From an uncultured Candidatus Melainabacteria bacterium (GTDB lineage Bacteria; Cyanobacteriota; Vampirovibrionia; Gastranaerophilales; Gastranaerophilaceae), in contig CAMDYM010000009.1 in assembly GCA_945910425.1 (NCBI GenBank), positions 1 to 47,334 on the forward strand: a DNA stretch of 47,334 bases, written 5' to 3'. The notes under the pieces are model-generated. The model searched no databases, was not told where the DNA came from, and was given only the letters and a program-made list of their open reading frames with translations. The position numbers and the translations under genes are program-made. Shown here piece after piece: positions 24,890 through 33,315 of the stretch (its first letter is position 1; each line of letters opens with the position of its first letter).

Positions 24890-24998
24890 CCCCTTAAAAA
24901 GACAGTAGGTTGGGCTTTCAGTCCAACAAAACATAAACCCCCAACCTACTATGTCATTACGAGGAGCATGCGACATGGCAATCTCACTTTTTAAGGGG
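24890..24998. repeat. Nested palindromic element with 12-bp terminal inverted repeats
   Basis: CCCCTTAAAAAG (24890-24901) and CTTTTTAAGGGG (24987-24998) are perfect inverted ends. Inside are a REP element (GTAG at 24905, arms GTTGGGC and GTCCAAC), a reverse REP half (CCAACCTAC, 24941-24949), and a GTCATTACGAGGAGCATGCG-type repeat (24953-24986). It looks like repeats inserted in a simple hairpin. It contains no gene. Confidence 0.65.
24905..24927 (+). repeat. REP element copy
   Basis: GTAG followed by arms GTTGGGC and GTCCAAC (one wobble) around TTTCA. Same family as the copies at 33172 and 33270. Confidence 0.8.
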
Positions 24999-25005
24999 GA
25001 AATAG

Positions 25006-25042
25006 AAAAAGGCGGCGGATTTTATAATCCGCCGCCTTTTTT
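25006..25042. terminator. Strong bidirectional terminator
   Basis: Fifteen-base arms (AAAAAGGCGGCGGAT and its complement) enclose a 6-base loop, with T runs on both strands. It separates ricT from the convergent min operon. Confidence 0.9.
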
Positions 25043-25054
25043 ATAATTGTTAAA

Positions 25055-25537
25055 TTATTTTTCTTCTATTGTTTCATTTTCTTGAAGATTTTCGTCTTCT
25101 TCTTCAATTACTTCTTCATTTACCTCTTCTTCTGAAGTTGTGTCTTCCTGTTCGCTTTCATCATCTTCTGAAGTTTCAGTTTCGGAGTCTTCGTCTTCCT
25201 CGTTATCTTCTTCCTCGGCTTTAAGAGCTTCTTCGATTTCTGCTTCATCTTTTGCTCTAATAACAGGAATTGACAACATCAACGCCATTTGGTCGCCTTC
25301 TTGGTCGAAGTTTAATTCAAGCGCGTCTTTATCCATTTCAACGTATTTTGAAAGAAGTTCGACAAGTTCACGCCTCATACGCTGCAAAAGTTCAGGTGTA
25401 AGGTTTGTCCTATCTTGCATTAAGACTACGCGTAATCTGTTACAAGCAACTTCTTTTGCGTTTTCTTCTTTTGATTCTGTTTGTTTAAACAGACTTAAAA
25501 CTCTATTACATAATTCTTTTAAAATATTTTCGCTCAT
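25055..25537 (-). CDS. minE: Cell division topological specificity factor MinE with acidic tail
   Basis: Topological regulator that releases MinD from the membrane and drives Min oscillation. 160 residues, about double the usual size near 85-90. Residues 1-19 form the membrane-targeting helix, 29-65 the MinD-binding/dimer part (ACNRLRVVLMQDRTNLTPEL ...), 66-95 the C-terminal strand (KYVEMDKDALELNF...). Residues 96-160 are an almost pure Glu/Asp tail. The tail is one open frame in step with the rest. The gene follows minD with one base between. Confidence 0.93.
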   Translation of the reverse strand: MSENILKELCNRVLSLFKQTESKEENAKEVACNRLRVVLMQDRTNLTPELLQRMRRELVELLSKYVEMDKDALELNFDQEGDQMALMLSIPVIRAKDEAEIEEALKAEEEDNEEDEDSETETSEDDESEQEDTTSEEEVNEEVIEEEDENLQENETIEEK

Positions 25538-25538
25538 C

Positions 25539-26354
25539 TTACTTCTCCTTACCTATCAGGTTAGAGAAGAATTTCTTAACTTTAGCAAGAACGCTTGTTT
25601 CTTCTTCAAGGTTTAAGAAAGGAACTTCTTCGCCCATAATTCTTTGTGCTACGTTACGGTATGCAAGACCTGCCAATGACTTTTCATCATTAACAATCGG
25701 TTCGCCTTTGTTTGTTGATGTGATAATGCCCGTATCTTCAGGGATTATACCGATTAAATCTGCCGATAATATTTCGACAACATCTTCAACACTCATCATA
25801 TCGTTTGATTTGATTAAGTTTGGTCTTACTCTGTTTAGTAAAAGCTTGTAAGACTTAATTTCTTCTTTAGCTTCTAACAGTCCGATAATTCTATCAGCGT
25901 CACGAACTGCTGACATCTCAGGTGTTGTTACAACGATTGCTTCTGTAGCCCCTGCAACAGCGTTTTGGAACCCTTGTTCAATACCTGCAGGACAGTCAAC
26001 TAAAATAAAGTCAAAATCTTTTTTAAGTTTTTCACAAATATCTTTTAATTGTTCTTCTGTTACGGCGGTTTTATCTCTTGTTTGAGCTGCTGCAAGAAGA
26101 CAAAGGTTAGGATTTTTCTTATCCTTAACAAGTGCTTGTTTTAATTTGCAGCGTTCTTCAACAACATCAACTATTGTGTATACAATTCTGTTTTCCAACC
26201 CTAATAAAAGGTCAAGGTTTCTTAATCCCAAATCCGTATCTATCATTACAACCTTATTGCCTGCTCTGGCTAGTGCTGTACCGATATTGGCGTTAGTTGT
26301 AGTTTTACCTACTCCGCCTTTTCCGGATGTTATTACTATTACTCTACCAGTCAT
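25539..26354 (-). CDS. minD: Septum site-determining ATPase MinD
   Basis: Deviant Walker A ATPase that recruits MinC to the membrane. 271 residues: GKGGVGKTT at 11-19, IDTDLGLRNLDL, VDCPAGIEQGF (Walker B), and a C-terminal amphipathic helix VLAKVKKFFSNLIGKEK for membrane binding. All normal. An AAGGAGATAAAT box precedes the ATG. Confidence 0.97.
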   Translation of the reverse strand: MTGRVIVITSGKGGVGKTTTNANIGTALARAGNKVVMIDTDLGLRNLDLLLGLENRIVYTIVDVVEERCKLKQALVKDKKNPNLCLLAAAQTRDKTAVTEEQLKDICEKLKKDFDFILVDCPAGIEQGFQNAVAGATEAIVVTTPEMSAVRDADRIIGLLEAKEEIKSYKLLLNRVRPNLIKSNDMMSVEDVVEILSADLIGIIPEDTGIITSTNKGEPIVNDEKSLAGLAYRNVAQRIMGEEVPFLNLEEETSVLAKVKKFFSNLIGKEK

Positions 26355-26368
26355 TTATATTTATCTCC

Positions 26369-27199
26369 TTAATTTTCGTCGTGAAATTTTTTAATAACGA
26401 TACTGCCTTTATAAGTGAAAGCTTCCTCAGGAATATATTCGGAAGATTTTTGAATATAAGGCAGGTTAACTGTATCGGGTCTTCTTGCAAAAACTTCTCC
26501 AATTCTTATTTGAACTGGGTTAAGTTTTAATGCTCTAATTCTTGCAAAATTGTTGCCGTCTGAACCTGCATGCGCAATTCCGCCCAGGATTCCCCAAACT
26601 GTTATATCACCTTTTGCAATAATTTCGGCCCCCGGATTAACATCGCCGATAACAATCAAGTTACCGTCAGATGATATGCTTTGTCCTGAACGTATTGTTT
26701 TTCTTAAGTATAGTGTCGGAAGACTTTCGGCTTCATTAGCTTTATCTTCATCACTTTTTTGCACAACTTGTTCTAACGGAACGTCATCGTGGTGTATAAC
26801 TTCTTTTATTTCTTCTTTTACGGGTTGTTCGCTTTCTTCTCCGAAAATATTATCAAGAGCAGTGGAAGTTTCTTCACTTACTTCTTTTTCCTCAAAACTC
26901 GGAGCTTCTACCTCGTTTGTAAATTCTGAAATTTTAATATCAAGTGCTTGTGCAGAATCAAGTGTTTCTGTTGAACTCGTGCTGATAAATGCAAGTTGAG
27001 ATTCCATAAGTTCAACGTGTGTTTTAATGCTTGTTAATTCTGCCTGTGAAAGGTTAACAGAACCCAGTTTTAAACAAATATGTTTACCTTTAGATTCAGG
27101 CATGTCTAAAACTCTTGAAAGCTCATAAATAATTTCAGAAGTCTTTTTAACATTGGCTAAATCAACGATAAAGCCATTTTCAATGTATCCCTTATCCAT
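26369..27199 (-). CDS. minC: Septum site-determining protein MinC
   Basis: FtsZ antagonist. 276 residues: an N-terminal domain (1-100, starting MDKGYIENGF), an acidic linker of about 65 residues (EEKEVSEETST...), and the C-terminal beta-helix (RSGQSISSDGNLIVIGDVNP, then GDITVWGILGGIAHAG and RIGEVFARRPD) that binds MinD. First gene of the min operon; GGGAAAAATGG forms its start region. The linker is unusually long and negatively charged, like the MinE tail. Confidence 0.94.
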   Translation of the reverse strand: MDKGYIENGFIVDLANVKKTSEIIYELSRVLDMPESKGKHICLKLGSVNLSQAELTSIKTHVELMESQLAFISTSSTETLDSAQALDIKISEFTNEVEAPSFEEKEVSEETSTALDNIFGEESEQPVKEEIKEVIHHDDVPLEQVVQKSDEDKANEAESLPTLYLRKTIRSGQSISSDGNLIVIGDVNPGAEIIAKGDITVWGILGGIAHAGSDGNNFARIRALKLNPVQIRIGEVFARRPDTVNLPYIQKSSEYIPEEAFTYKGSIVIKKFHDEN

Positions 27200-27291
27200 T
27201 TTTCCCTTTCTAAAATACGGCTACAATAGATAAAGTACATTAAACAATAAAAGACTTCAAGAAATTGTTTAAGTTTTGTAATTAAACATTA

Positions 27292-27321
27292 CAAAACAAG
27301 GGCGGAGCCTTCGGCTCCGCC
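27292..27321 (-). terminator. Terminator-like hairpin after the unknown gene
   Basis: Arms GGCGGAGCC (27301-27309) and GGCTCCGCC (27313-27321) with a 3-base loop. Reading leftward it is followed by CTTGTTTTGT, a weak T tract. It lies 24 bases past the stop of the gene at 27346. Confidence 0.65.
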
Positions 27322-27345
27322 GTCATATAATTTGTCTGAAATTTA

Positions 27346-27903
27346 TTAACTATTTTCTTCTTCGTTATTTTCGCTGTTGTCTTGATTTACTTTAATTTTT
27401 GATATTTTTTGGGAAATTTCGGTTATTTTTTTGGAAATTTCTTTTGATTTATCATAAATTTCTTGGTTTGTCAGACTTTCATCTTCTAAATCTTTCATCG
27501 CTTTTTCTTGTTCTTCCAGTTCTTTAAGAAGCTGTTTGATTGTTGTTTTATCATCATCTGAAACTCCTTCGGTTTCTGCTAAAGAATTAAGCCTTGTTTT
27601 TAATGTAGCGATAGTTTGGTTATTTGAGTTAACATTAGTGAGTGCTAAGTTTTCAATAACAGGAGTCCACGCAGCATCAGCTAAAGCGTTAGCATCAATA
27701 TTTAAGTTAAGCTGAGGTACTGTGCTGCCTCCGACTCCGCCGACATAGAATTGAGCTTGAGCCATCGGATTAAATGTTGTAAAAAACGGTTGTGCATATT
27801 CACTGACATTATATACCTGAATGTCTCCGCCGTAGTTTGATATCCCCATTGGCAGACATCCGTAGTACCACATATTTGCCATTCCGACCGGTGAAATTGC
27901 CAT
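27346..27903 (-). CDS. Unknown protein with C-terminal coiled coil
   Basis: Not recognised. 185 residues. The first 70 are rich in Gly, Tyr, Phe and Met without clear charge pattern (MAISPVGMANMWYYGCLPMG at the start). The last 90 are a predicted coiled coil with heptad-like Leu/Ile and Glu/Lys (TIKQLLKELEEQEKAMKDLE, then KISKKITEISQKISKIK-type). No signal peptide. An AAGGAG box precedes the ATG. It shares direction with minC but is separated by a terminator-like hairpin, so it is its own unit. Could be a structural or scaffold protein; unsupported. Confidence 0.65.
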   Translation of the reverse strand: MAISPVGMANMWYYGCLPMGISNYGGDIQVYNVSEYAQPFFTTFNPMAQAQFYVGGVGGSTVPQLNLNIDANALADAAWTPVIENLALTNVNSNNQTIATLKTRLNSLAETEGVSDDDKTTIKQLLKELEEQEKAMKDLEDESLTNQEIYDKSKEISKKITEISQKISKIKVNQDNSENNEEENS

Positions 27904-28073
27904 AATCTTTTCTCCTTAATATCCCCTTGTATATATATAAAGGTATTTTTTATATAAAAATTGCATATTTGTTATGTGGCATTTTACAAAACTTAATAAT
28001 CTTAACGGATTGATTAATAATAATCTCTATGTTTATTATATAAATATAAGTATAGAGTAGAAGGTTAGAAAGA

Positions 28074-28754
28074 ATGTTTAACGAAACAAAAACACACGAG
28101 ATTACAGTCGACGTTGTTATTCTTACGATTAAGAACAATAGTCTTCAGGTATTGCTTGTTAAGCGTACAAATGAACCGTTTAACGGTAAGTGGGCAATCC
28201 CGGGAGGTTATGTAAGGTTATCAGAAAACTTAGATGAAGCAGCATTAAGAGTTTTGAAAGAAAAAACTGCGGTTGATAGCATTTATTTGGAACAGCTTTA
28301 TACATTCGGTGATCCGCTTCGTCACCCAAATGCCCGTGTAATTACTTGTGCGTATTTTGCATTGGTTCGTTCAGAAGACATTAAAATCGTTTCAACTCCT
28401 GAAATCGGCTGGCATAAAGTTAGTGATTTACCGGCTTTGGCGTTTGACCACAAAGAAATTATTCAATACTCATTAAAAAGAACTCGTGAACGTTTGGAAA
28501 TTTGTCCGGTTGCTTATCAACTGCTTCCTGAAAAATTCACTTTGACTGAGATGCAGAAATCTTACGAACTTATTATGACTAAGAAGCTTGATAAGAGAAA
28601 CTTTAGGAAAAAAGCTCTTTCAACTGACGGTTTGATTGAACTTGAAGAGTATACAAAATCATCTTCAAAAAGACCTGCAAGACTTTATACTTTTGAAAAT
28701 ATTGAGCTTAATTCAAAACGTGCACATTTTATTAAAAAGGAGAAAGTTAAATAA
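28074..28754 (+). CDS. NrtR-like Nudix/winged-helix regulator
   Basis: Nudix domain with a C-terminal winged helix, the NrtR design: such proteins bind ADP-ribose and repress NAD synthesis or other genes. 226 residues. The Nudix box starts G45-x5-E51-x7-R59, then VLKEKTA where catalytic enzymes have RE-x-x-EE-x-G, so two Glu and the Gly are lost (V60, K64, A66); E63 remains. This argues for sensing rather than hydrolysis. The C-terminal part (TLTEMQKSYELIMTKKLDKR, then NFRKKALSTDGLI) looks like the winged helix. secG overlaps by one base. Confidence 0.82.
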   Translation: MFNETKTHEITVDVVILTIKNNSLQVLLVKRTNEPFNGKWAIPGGYVRLSENLDEAALRVLKEKTAVDSIYLEQLYTFGDPLRHPNARVITCAYFALVRSEDIKIVSTPEIGWHKVSDLPALAFDHKEIIQYSLKRTRERLEICPVAYQLLPEKFTLTEMQKSYELIMTKKLDKRNFRKKALSTDGLIELEEYTKSSSKRPARLYTFENIELNSKRAHFIKKEKVK

Positions 28755-28978
28755 TGGCTAATATATTATGGGCAGTAGAAACCGTATCAGCGATTTTATT
28801 GATTATTTTAATATTGCTTCATTCACCAAAAGGTGACGGAATTGGTGCAATCGGCGGAGCATCTCATGTTTTTGCTTCTCAAAAAAGTGCGGAAAAAGGC
28901 TTGAATAAATTAACAGGTATTATTTGTGCAATATTTATTCTTTGTACTTTTTTAATCGGTTTTGGAATTGTAAAATAG
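28754..28978 (+). CDS. secG: Preprotein translocase subunit SecG
   Basis: Small accessory subunit of the Sec translocon. 74 residues with two spans (ILWAVETVSAILLIILILLH and LTGIICAIFILCTFLIGFGI) and the GGASHVFASQKSAEKGL loop typical of SecG. It overlaps the NrtR-like stop by one base (TAATG) and is followed 10 bases later by tcdA. Confidence 0.95.
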   Translation: MANILWAVETVSAILLIILILLHSPKGDGIGAIGGASHVFASQKSAEKGLNKLTGIICAIFILCTFLIGFGIVK

Positions 28979-28987
28979 GTTTTGTAA

Positions 28988-29749
28988 ATGATTTGCGAAA
29001 CATTTAGTCGTAACAAATTATTCTGGGGAGAAGATAATCAAAAACTTCTGTCATCAAAAAATGTTGCGGTATTTGGTTTGGGCGGAGTCGGAGGATTTTG
29101 TGCCGAGGCTTTAGTCAGAGCAGGAGTCGGAAATCTTACAATAGTTGATTTTGACAGAGTTTCAGAATCTAATATTAATCGCCAGATTATTGCGCTTCAA
29201 TCTACTGTAGGACAAAAAAAGACCACTCTTTTTGAAGCACGCTTAAAAGATATTAATCCTAATGTGAATTTAAAAATTATTGATGATTTTTATAATCAGG
29301 AAGAGCTTGTTATTGATTTTTCTTGTGAGGAATATGATTACGTTGCGGATGCGATAGATACAATGCGTTCAAAAATTCATTTATTAGAATCGTGTTATAA
29401 AAACAATATTCCGATAATAAGTTCAATGGGCGCGGGAAACAGGCTTGATCCGACACAGCTTTATATATCGGATTTAAAAGATATTGAAAATAAAAATGCT
29501 CCGTTTGTGTCAAATGTTATTTATCAACTGAAAAAACTTGGAATAACGGAGGGGATAACCTTTGTTACAAGTCGTGAAAAGCCCTTTGTACAAGAAAAAA
29601 TAACCGAAAATGAAAAAATTATAACAAATAACGGGCTTGATATAGAATTTAATAAAATTACACCTGCTTCAACTCCGTTTGTAGCGTCAGTTGCGGGAAT
29701 TTTTATGGCATCATATATTGTAAAAAGTTTTTTAAAGGAATTTAAGTAA
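28988..29749 (+). CDS. tcdA: tRNA threonylcarbamoyladenosine dehydratase
   Basis: E1-like enzyme that cyclises t6A37 in tRNA. 253 residues with the ThiF fold: NKLFWGEDNQKLL, ATP-binding GLGGVGGFCAEALVRAG, VDFDRVSESNINRQIIAL, and the DAIDTMRSKIHLLE block. The late PASTPFVASVAGIFMASYI segment is the usual TcdA end. It starts without a clear Shine-Dalgarno box. The stop overlaps the SDR gene by one base. Confidence 0.92.
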   Translation: MICETFSRNKLFWGEDNQKLLSSKNVAVFGLGGVGGFCAEALVRAGVGNLTIVDFDRVSESNINRQIIALQSTVGQKKTTLFEARLKDINPNVNLKIIDDFYNQEELVIDFSCEEYDYVADAIDTMRSKIHLLESCYKNNIPIISSMGAGNRLDPTQLYISDLKDIENKNAPFVSNVIYQLKKLGITEGITFVTSREKPFVQEKITENEKIITNNGLDIEFNKITPASTPFVASVAGIFMASYIVKSFLKEFK

Positions 29750-30456
29750 TGAATATATTAGTAACAGGAGCTTCAAAAGGAATAGGCAATGTAATTGCGC
29801 ATGAGTTAAAATCCTGCGGGAAGGTTTTTGTTACCTCAAGAAATGAAGAAGCTCTAAAGGCTTTAGATTGCAGCGGATATTTTGTTTGTGACCTGGCAAA
29901 TAAGGTTGATTTGGTTCGCCTTGGAGATTTTATTGAAGAAAATAATATTGATGTTTTAATAAATAATGCAGGTGAATATATTTATTCTGCGGTTGATGAT
30001 AATAAAATTGAAGATTTAGAGCATATTTTGGCTGTTAATTTGAAAGCCCCGATATATTTAACAGGTCGTGCGGTTGGTTATATGAAAAATAAAAAATGGG
30101 GTCGGGTTGTTAATATCGGTTCAATATCAGGTGTTATGGGAGAGGCTTGTGCTTCAATGTATTCATCTTCAAAAGCAGGACTGGTCGGGTTTTCTAAGGC
30201 TGCGGGATTAGAGCTTGCGCAAGTTGGAATAACTGTTAATACGATAAACCCCGGGTGGGTAGATACGGAGCTTGGTAAATCTTCGATTGATGAAAGTGAA
30301 TTTACGCAGGAAGAAATTATTGAATGTATTCCCCAACGTAGATTTGTTGCTCCGCAGGAAGTTGCGGGACTTGTTAAATATTTAATAAGTGAAGAGGCAA
30401 AGGGTTTAACAGGACAATCAATAAATCTTTGCGCAGGATTAAGTGTGGGCATATAG
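29749..30456 (+). CDS. Short-chain dehydrogenase/reductase (FabG-like)
   Basis: NAD(P)-dependent SDR of 235 residues: cofactor motif TGASKGIG, NNAGEYIYS, catalytic Ser in VVNIGSISG, YSSSKAGL for Tyr and Lys, and INPGWVDTELGK. It resembles 3-oxoacyl-ACP reductase, but a specific substrate cannot be read. Overlaps tcdA by one base, so it is in the same operon. Confidence 0.88.
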   Translation: MNILVTGASKGIGNVIAHELKSCGKVFVTSRNEEALKALDCSGYFVCDLANKVDLVRLGDFIEENNIDVLINNAGEYIYSAVDDNKIEDLEHILAVNLKAPIYLTGRAVGYMKNKKWGRVVNIGSISGVMGEACASMYSSSKAGLVGFSKAAGLELAQVGITVNTINPGWVDTELGKSSIDESEFTQEEIIECIPQRRFVAPQEVAGLVKYLISEEAKGLTGQSINLCAGLSVGI

Positions 30457-30604
30457 ATTTATATAAGAGAATAAGATTAAATATTACACTATAGTTAAAT
30501 TTTGAGAAAGTTAATTCTTTAAGATTCTCACTCTGGTGGGACATCAAATTACCAAAAATATATTTATGCTATATAGTCAGTAGAAGTTGTAGGTAATACA
30601 TTTC

Positions 30605-30639
30605 AAATTCTTTTCCCTTTACATAATGTAAAAGAATTT
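30605..30639. repeat. Perfect 10-bp inverted repeat upstream of efp
   Basis: AAATTCTTTT (30605-30614) and AAAAGAATTT (30630-30639) flank a 15-base loop in the 252-base gap between the SDR and efp. There is no long T run, so it may be a weak terminator or a regulatory site. I see no gene in this gap. Confidence 0.4.
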
Positions 30640-30708
30640 TGAAAAAATCAATTTTTGTGTTATTATTGACCTACAAAAGAGAATTATACTTTTAATAAGG
30701 GGAAAAAT

Positions 30709-31266
30709 ATGATTTCAGTAAACGATTTTAAAACAGGTTTAACAGTTGAGTTAGATAACGGATTATGGTCAGTTGTCGAATTTTTGCACGTTAAGCCGGG
30801 TAAAGGTGCTGCATTTGTCAGATCTAAATTAAAAAACGTTATCACAGGTCAGGTTGTTGAAAAAACTTTCAGAGCAGGTGAAAAGGTTGCAAAAGCTACT
30901 TTAGACAGGCGTGAAATGCAATACTTATATAAAGAAGGTTCATCTTTTGTTATGATGGATAACGAAAGCTACGATCAAATGCACGTAGAAGAAGCTCAAA
31001 TCGGAAGCGGTGTTAAATACTTAAAAGAAAATATGAATGTAATGATTTTACTTCACGAAGGCAGAATTATTGGTGTTGATATCCCTGCTCACGTTGAGTT
31101 AGAAGTAGTTGATACTCCGCCTGCCGAAAAAGGTAACACTGCTCAAGGCGGTACAAAACCTGCAACATTAGAAACAGGTGCAGTTGTTCAGGTTCCGTTC
31201 TTTGTTGCAAACGGCGATGTGATAAGAGTTGATACCAGAACTAACGAATACTTAGACAGATGTTAA
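30709..31266 (+). CDS. efp: Elongation factor P
   Basis: Relieves ribosome stalling at proline runs. 185 residues of three beta domains; the tip loop [17 protein letters not shown] carries the Lys that is modified in many species. The C-terminus ([23 protein letters not shown]) is canonical. A polyA-flanked AAGGGGAAAAAT ribosome site precedes the ATG. accB follows after 16 bases. Confidence 0.97.
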   Translation: MISVNDFKTGLTVELDNGLWSVVEFLHVKPGKGAAFVRSKLKNVITGQVVEKTFRAGEKVAKATLDRREMQYLYKEGSSFVMMDNESYDQMHVEEAQIGSGVKYLKENMNVMILLHEGRIIGVDIPAHVELEVVDTPPAEKGNTAQGGTKPATLETGAVVQVPFFVANGDVIRVDTRTNEYLDRC

Positions 31267-31282
31267 TAAAAAGGATATAGAT

Positions 31283-31738
31283 ATGAAATTTGAAACAGAT
31301 TATATAGAAAAGTTAGCAAAAGTTTTATCAGAAACAGGCTTAACCGAAATATCATTGGAAGACGGTGAACAAGCAATTACATTGAGAAAAGATGTTATTG
31401 TAACTTCAGCTCCTCAAGCTGTTGTTGCAGCTCCTGCTCCTGTAGCTGCTCCTGTTCAATCAGCACCTGCGGCTCAAACAGAATCTGCTGCACCTGCTAA
31501 AAAAGGTACTCCGATTACCTCTCCAATGGTTGGAACTTTCTACAAATCACCATCTCCTGATGCTGAGCCGTTCGTATCAGTCGGTAAATCAGTAGCTAAA
31601 GGTGATGTTGTTTGTATCGTTGAAGCTATGAAGATGATGAACGAAATTGAATCAGAATTATCAGGTAAGATTGTTGAAATATGTGTTGAAGACGGACAAC
31701 CTGTAGAATTTGGGCAAGTTCTGATGTATATCGAGTAA
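31283..31738 (+). CDS. accB: Biotin carboxyl carrier protein of acetyl-CoA carboxylase
   Basis: Carries biotin for fatty acid synthesis. 151 residues: an N-terminal domain, an Ala/Pro/Gln-rich linker ([20 protein letters not shown]), then the biotinyl domain with [11 protein letters not shown], the central Lys being the biotin site. Length is typical. Followed by accC. Confidence 0.97.
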   Translation: MKFETDYIEKLAKVLSETGLTEISLEDGEQAITLRKDVIVTSAPQAVVAAPAPVAAPVQSAPAAQTESAAPAKKGTPITSPMVGTFYKSPSPDAEPFVSVGKSVAKGDVVCIVEAMKMMNEIESELSGKIVEICVEDGQPVEFGQVLMYIE

Positions 31739-31807
31739 AAATTTATGGTTAAAGAAGTGAACGGGTCTTCTGTTCACTTCTTAATTTTTGATAAGGGATG
31801 TTTGAAA

Positions 31808-33163
31808 ATGTTTAGAAAAGTTTTAATCGCAAATAGAGGTGAAATCGCCGTTAGAATTATAAGAGCTTGTAGAGAGTTAGGGATTCCTACAGTTGCAATT
31901 TATTCTCAAGCCGATGCAAATTCATTGCATGTGAGATTAGCAACAGAAGCTTACTGTATCGGACCTGCAAAAAGTTCGGACAGTTATCTGAGTATTCCGG
32001 CTATTATGTCCGCGGCTATGGTTTCAGGGGCTGATGCTATTCACCCGGGATATGGATTTATGTCAGAACGTGCTGATTTTGCAGAAATTTGCGAGCAACA
32101 GGGTATCAAGTTTATCGGACCGTCGTCTGATGCGATGCGTAAAATGGGTGATAAAGCTACTGCCCGCAGGACAATGATTGAAAATGATGTTCCTGTTACT
32201 CCCGGAACAGGTATTGTTCATAGTGTGGAAGAAGTACAAGAATTTGGAAACCGCGTCGGGTATCCGATAATTTTAAAAGCAACAGCAGGCGGCGGCGGCA
32301 AAGGTATGAGAGTTTGCCGCAATGATGAAGATGTTCAGCTTAATATGGAACTTTGTCAGGCTGAAGCTAAGAATTTCTTTGGTAATCCTGATGTTTATGC
32401 CGAAAAATTCCTTGAAAATCCTCGTCATATTGAGGTTCAAATCTTAGGTGACAGTTTTGGTAATGTTGTTCACTTAGGTGAAAGGGATTGCTCAATTCAG
32501 CGTCGTCATCAAAAATTGTTAGAAGAAGCTCCTTCTCCTGCAATCAGTGAAGAAACAAGAGCTGAAATGGGTGCAGCGGCGGTTCGTGCGGCTAAAGCTA
32601 TTAACTATGAAGGTGCGGGAACTTGCGAATTTCTACTTGACCATGACGGTAAATGGTATTTTATGGAAATGAATACCCGTATTCAAGTTGAACATTGTGT
32701 AACAGAAATGATTTCTCAAGTAGATTTGGTTCGAGAACAAATACTTGTTGCGTCAGGTGAAAAGTTAAGCTACACTCAAGATGATATTAAGCTTTACGGT
32801 CATGCTATTGAATGCCGTATTAATGCTGAAAATCCTGCCAAAAACTTTATGCCAAATCCTGGTACAATTTCAGGTTATTTGGCTCCGGGCGGTTTTGGGG
32901 TTAGAGTTGATTCTCACGTTTACCAGGATTATGAAATTCCGCCATATTACGATTCAATGATAGGTAAATTGATTTGCTGGGGTAGAACAAGAAACGAAGC
33001 TCGTAGAAGAATGTACCGTGCGTTGAAAGAATATGTTGTAACCGGTGTTGAAACAACTATTCCGTTCCACCAGGCAATTATTGAAGATGAAGTCTTTATG
33101 AGCGGTAAGTTTAATACGGGATTTATAGACGAATTCTACAAGCGTAAAGGTTTGGAAGAATAA
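31808..33163 (+). CDS. accC: Biotin carboxylase subunit of acetyl-CoA carboxylase
   Basis: ATP-grasp enzyme that carboxylates biotin on AccB. The frame opens at 31745, but the ATG at 31808 gives MFRKVLIANRGEIAVRIIRA, the family start, with AAGGG upstream. 451 residues: KATAGGGGKGMR P-loop, ERDCSIQRRHQKLLEEAPSP, EMNTRIQVEH, all intact. Second gene of accB-accC, in the usual order. Confidence 0.97.
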   Translation: MFRKVLIANRGEIAVRIIRACRELGIPTVAIYSQADANSLHVRLATEAYCIGPAKSSDSYLSIPAIMSAAMVSGADAIHPGYGFMSERADFAEICEQQGIKFIGPSSDAMRKMGDKATARRTMIENDVPVTPGTGIVHSVEEVQEFGNRVGYPIILKATAGGGGKGMRVCRNDEDVQLNMELCQAEAKNFFGNPDVYAEKFLENPRHIEVQILGDSFGNVVHLGERDCSIQRRHQKLLEEAPSPAISEETRAEMGAAAVRAAKAINYEGAGTCEFLLDHDGKWYFMEMNTRIQVEHCVTEMISQVDLVREQILVASGEKLSYTQDDIKLYGHAIECRINAENPAKNFMPNPGTISGYLAPGGFGVRVDSHVYQDYEIPPYYDSMIGKLICWGRTRNEARRRMYRALKEYVVTGVETTIPFHQAIIEDEVFMSGKFNTGFIDEFYKRKGLEE

Positions 33164-33171
33164 TAAAAAAA

Positions 33172-33194
33172 GTAGGTTGGGCTTTCAGCCCAAC
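33172..33194 (+). repeat. REP element A
   Basis: GTAG at 33172-33175, then a perfect 7-bp hairpin: arms GTTGGGC and GCCCAAC around TTTCA. It begins 8 bases after the accC stop codon and upstream of the RAYT gene. Confidence 0.9.
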
Positions 33195-33269
33195 ATTCTG
33201 TTATATAATACTAATTCGACAATAATAATATATTATAATTTCTTTATGAATTACAAAAGTTAATAGAAT

Positions 33270-33293
33270 GTAGGTTGGGGTTTCTACCCCAAC
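33270..33293 (+). repeat. REP element B
   Basis: GTAG, arms GTTGGGG and CCCCAAC around TTTCTA, 22 bases before the RAYT start. Same direction as element A, 75 bases further on. Confidence 0.9.
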
Positions 33294-33315
33294 TTTTCTA
33301 TTATATACTATATGT

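Noticed and set aside
25140-25616. Rightward serine-rich frame of 158 residues
   Set aside because: It is the antisense of the GAA/GAT-rich minE tail; the minE frame is strongly supported.
26550-26999. Rightward frame of 149 residues over minC
   Set aside because: Ser/Pro-rich antisense shadow of the acidic minC linker and beta-helix.
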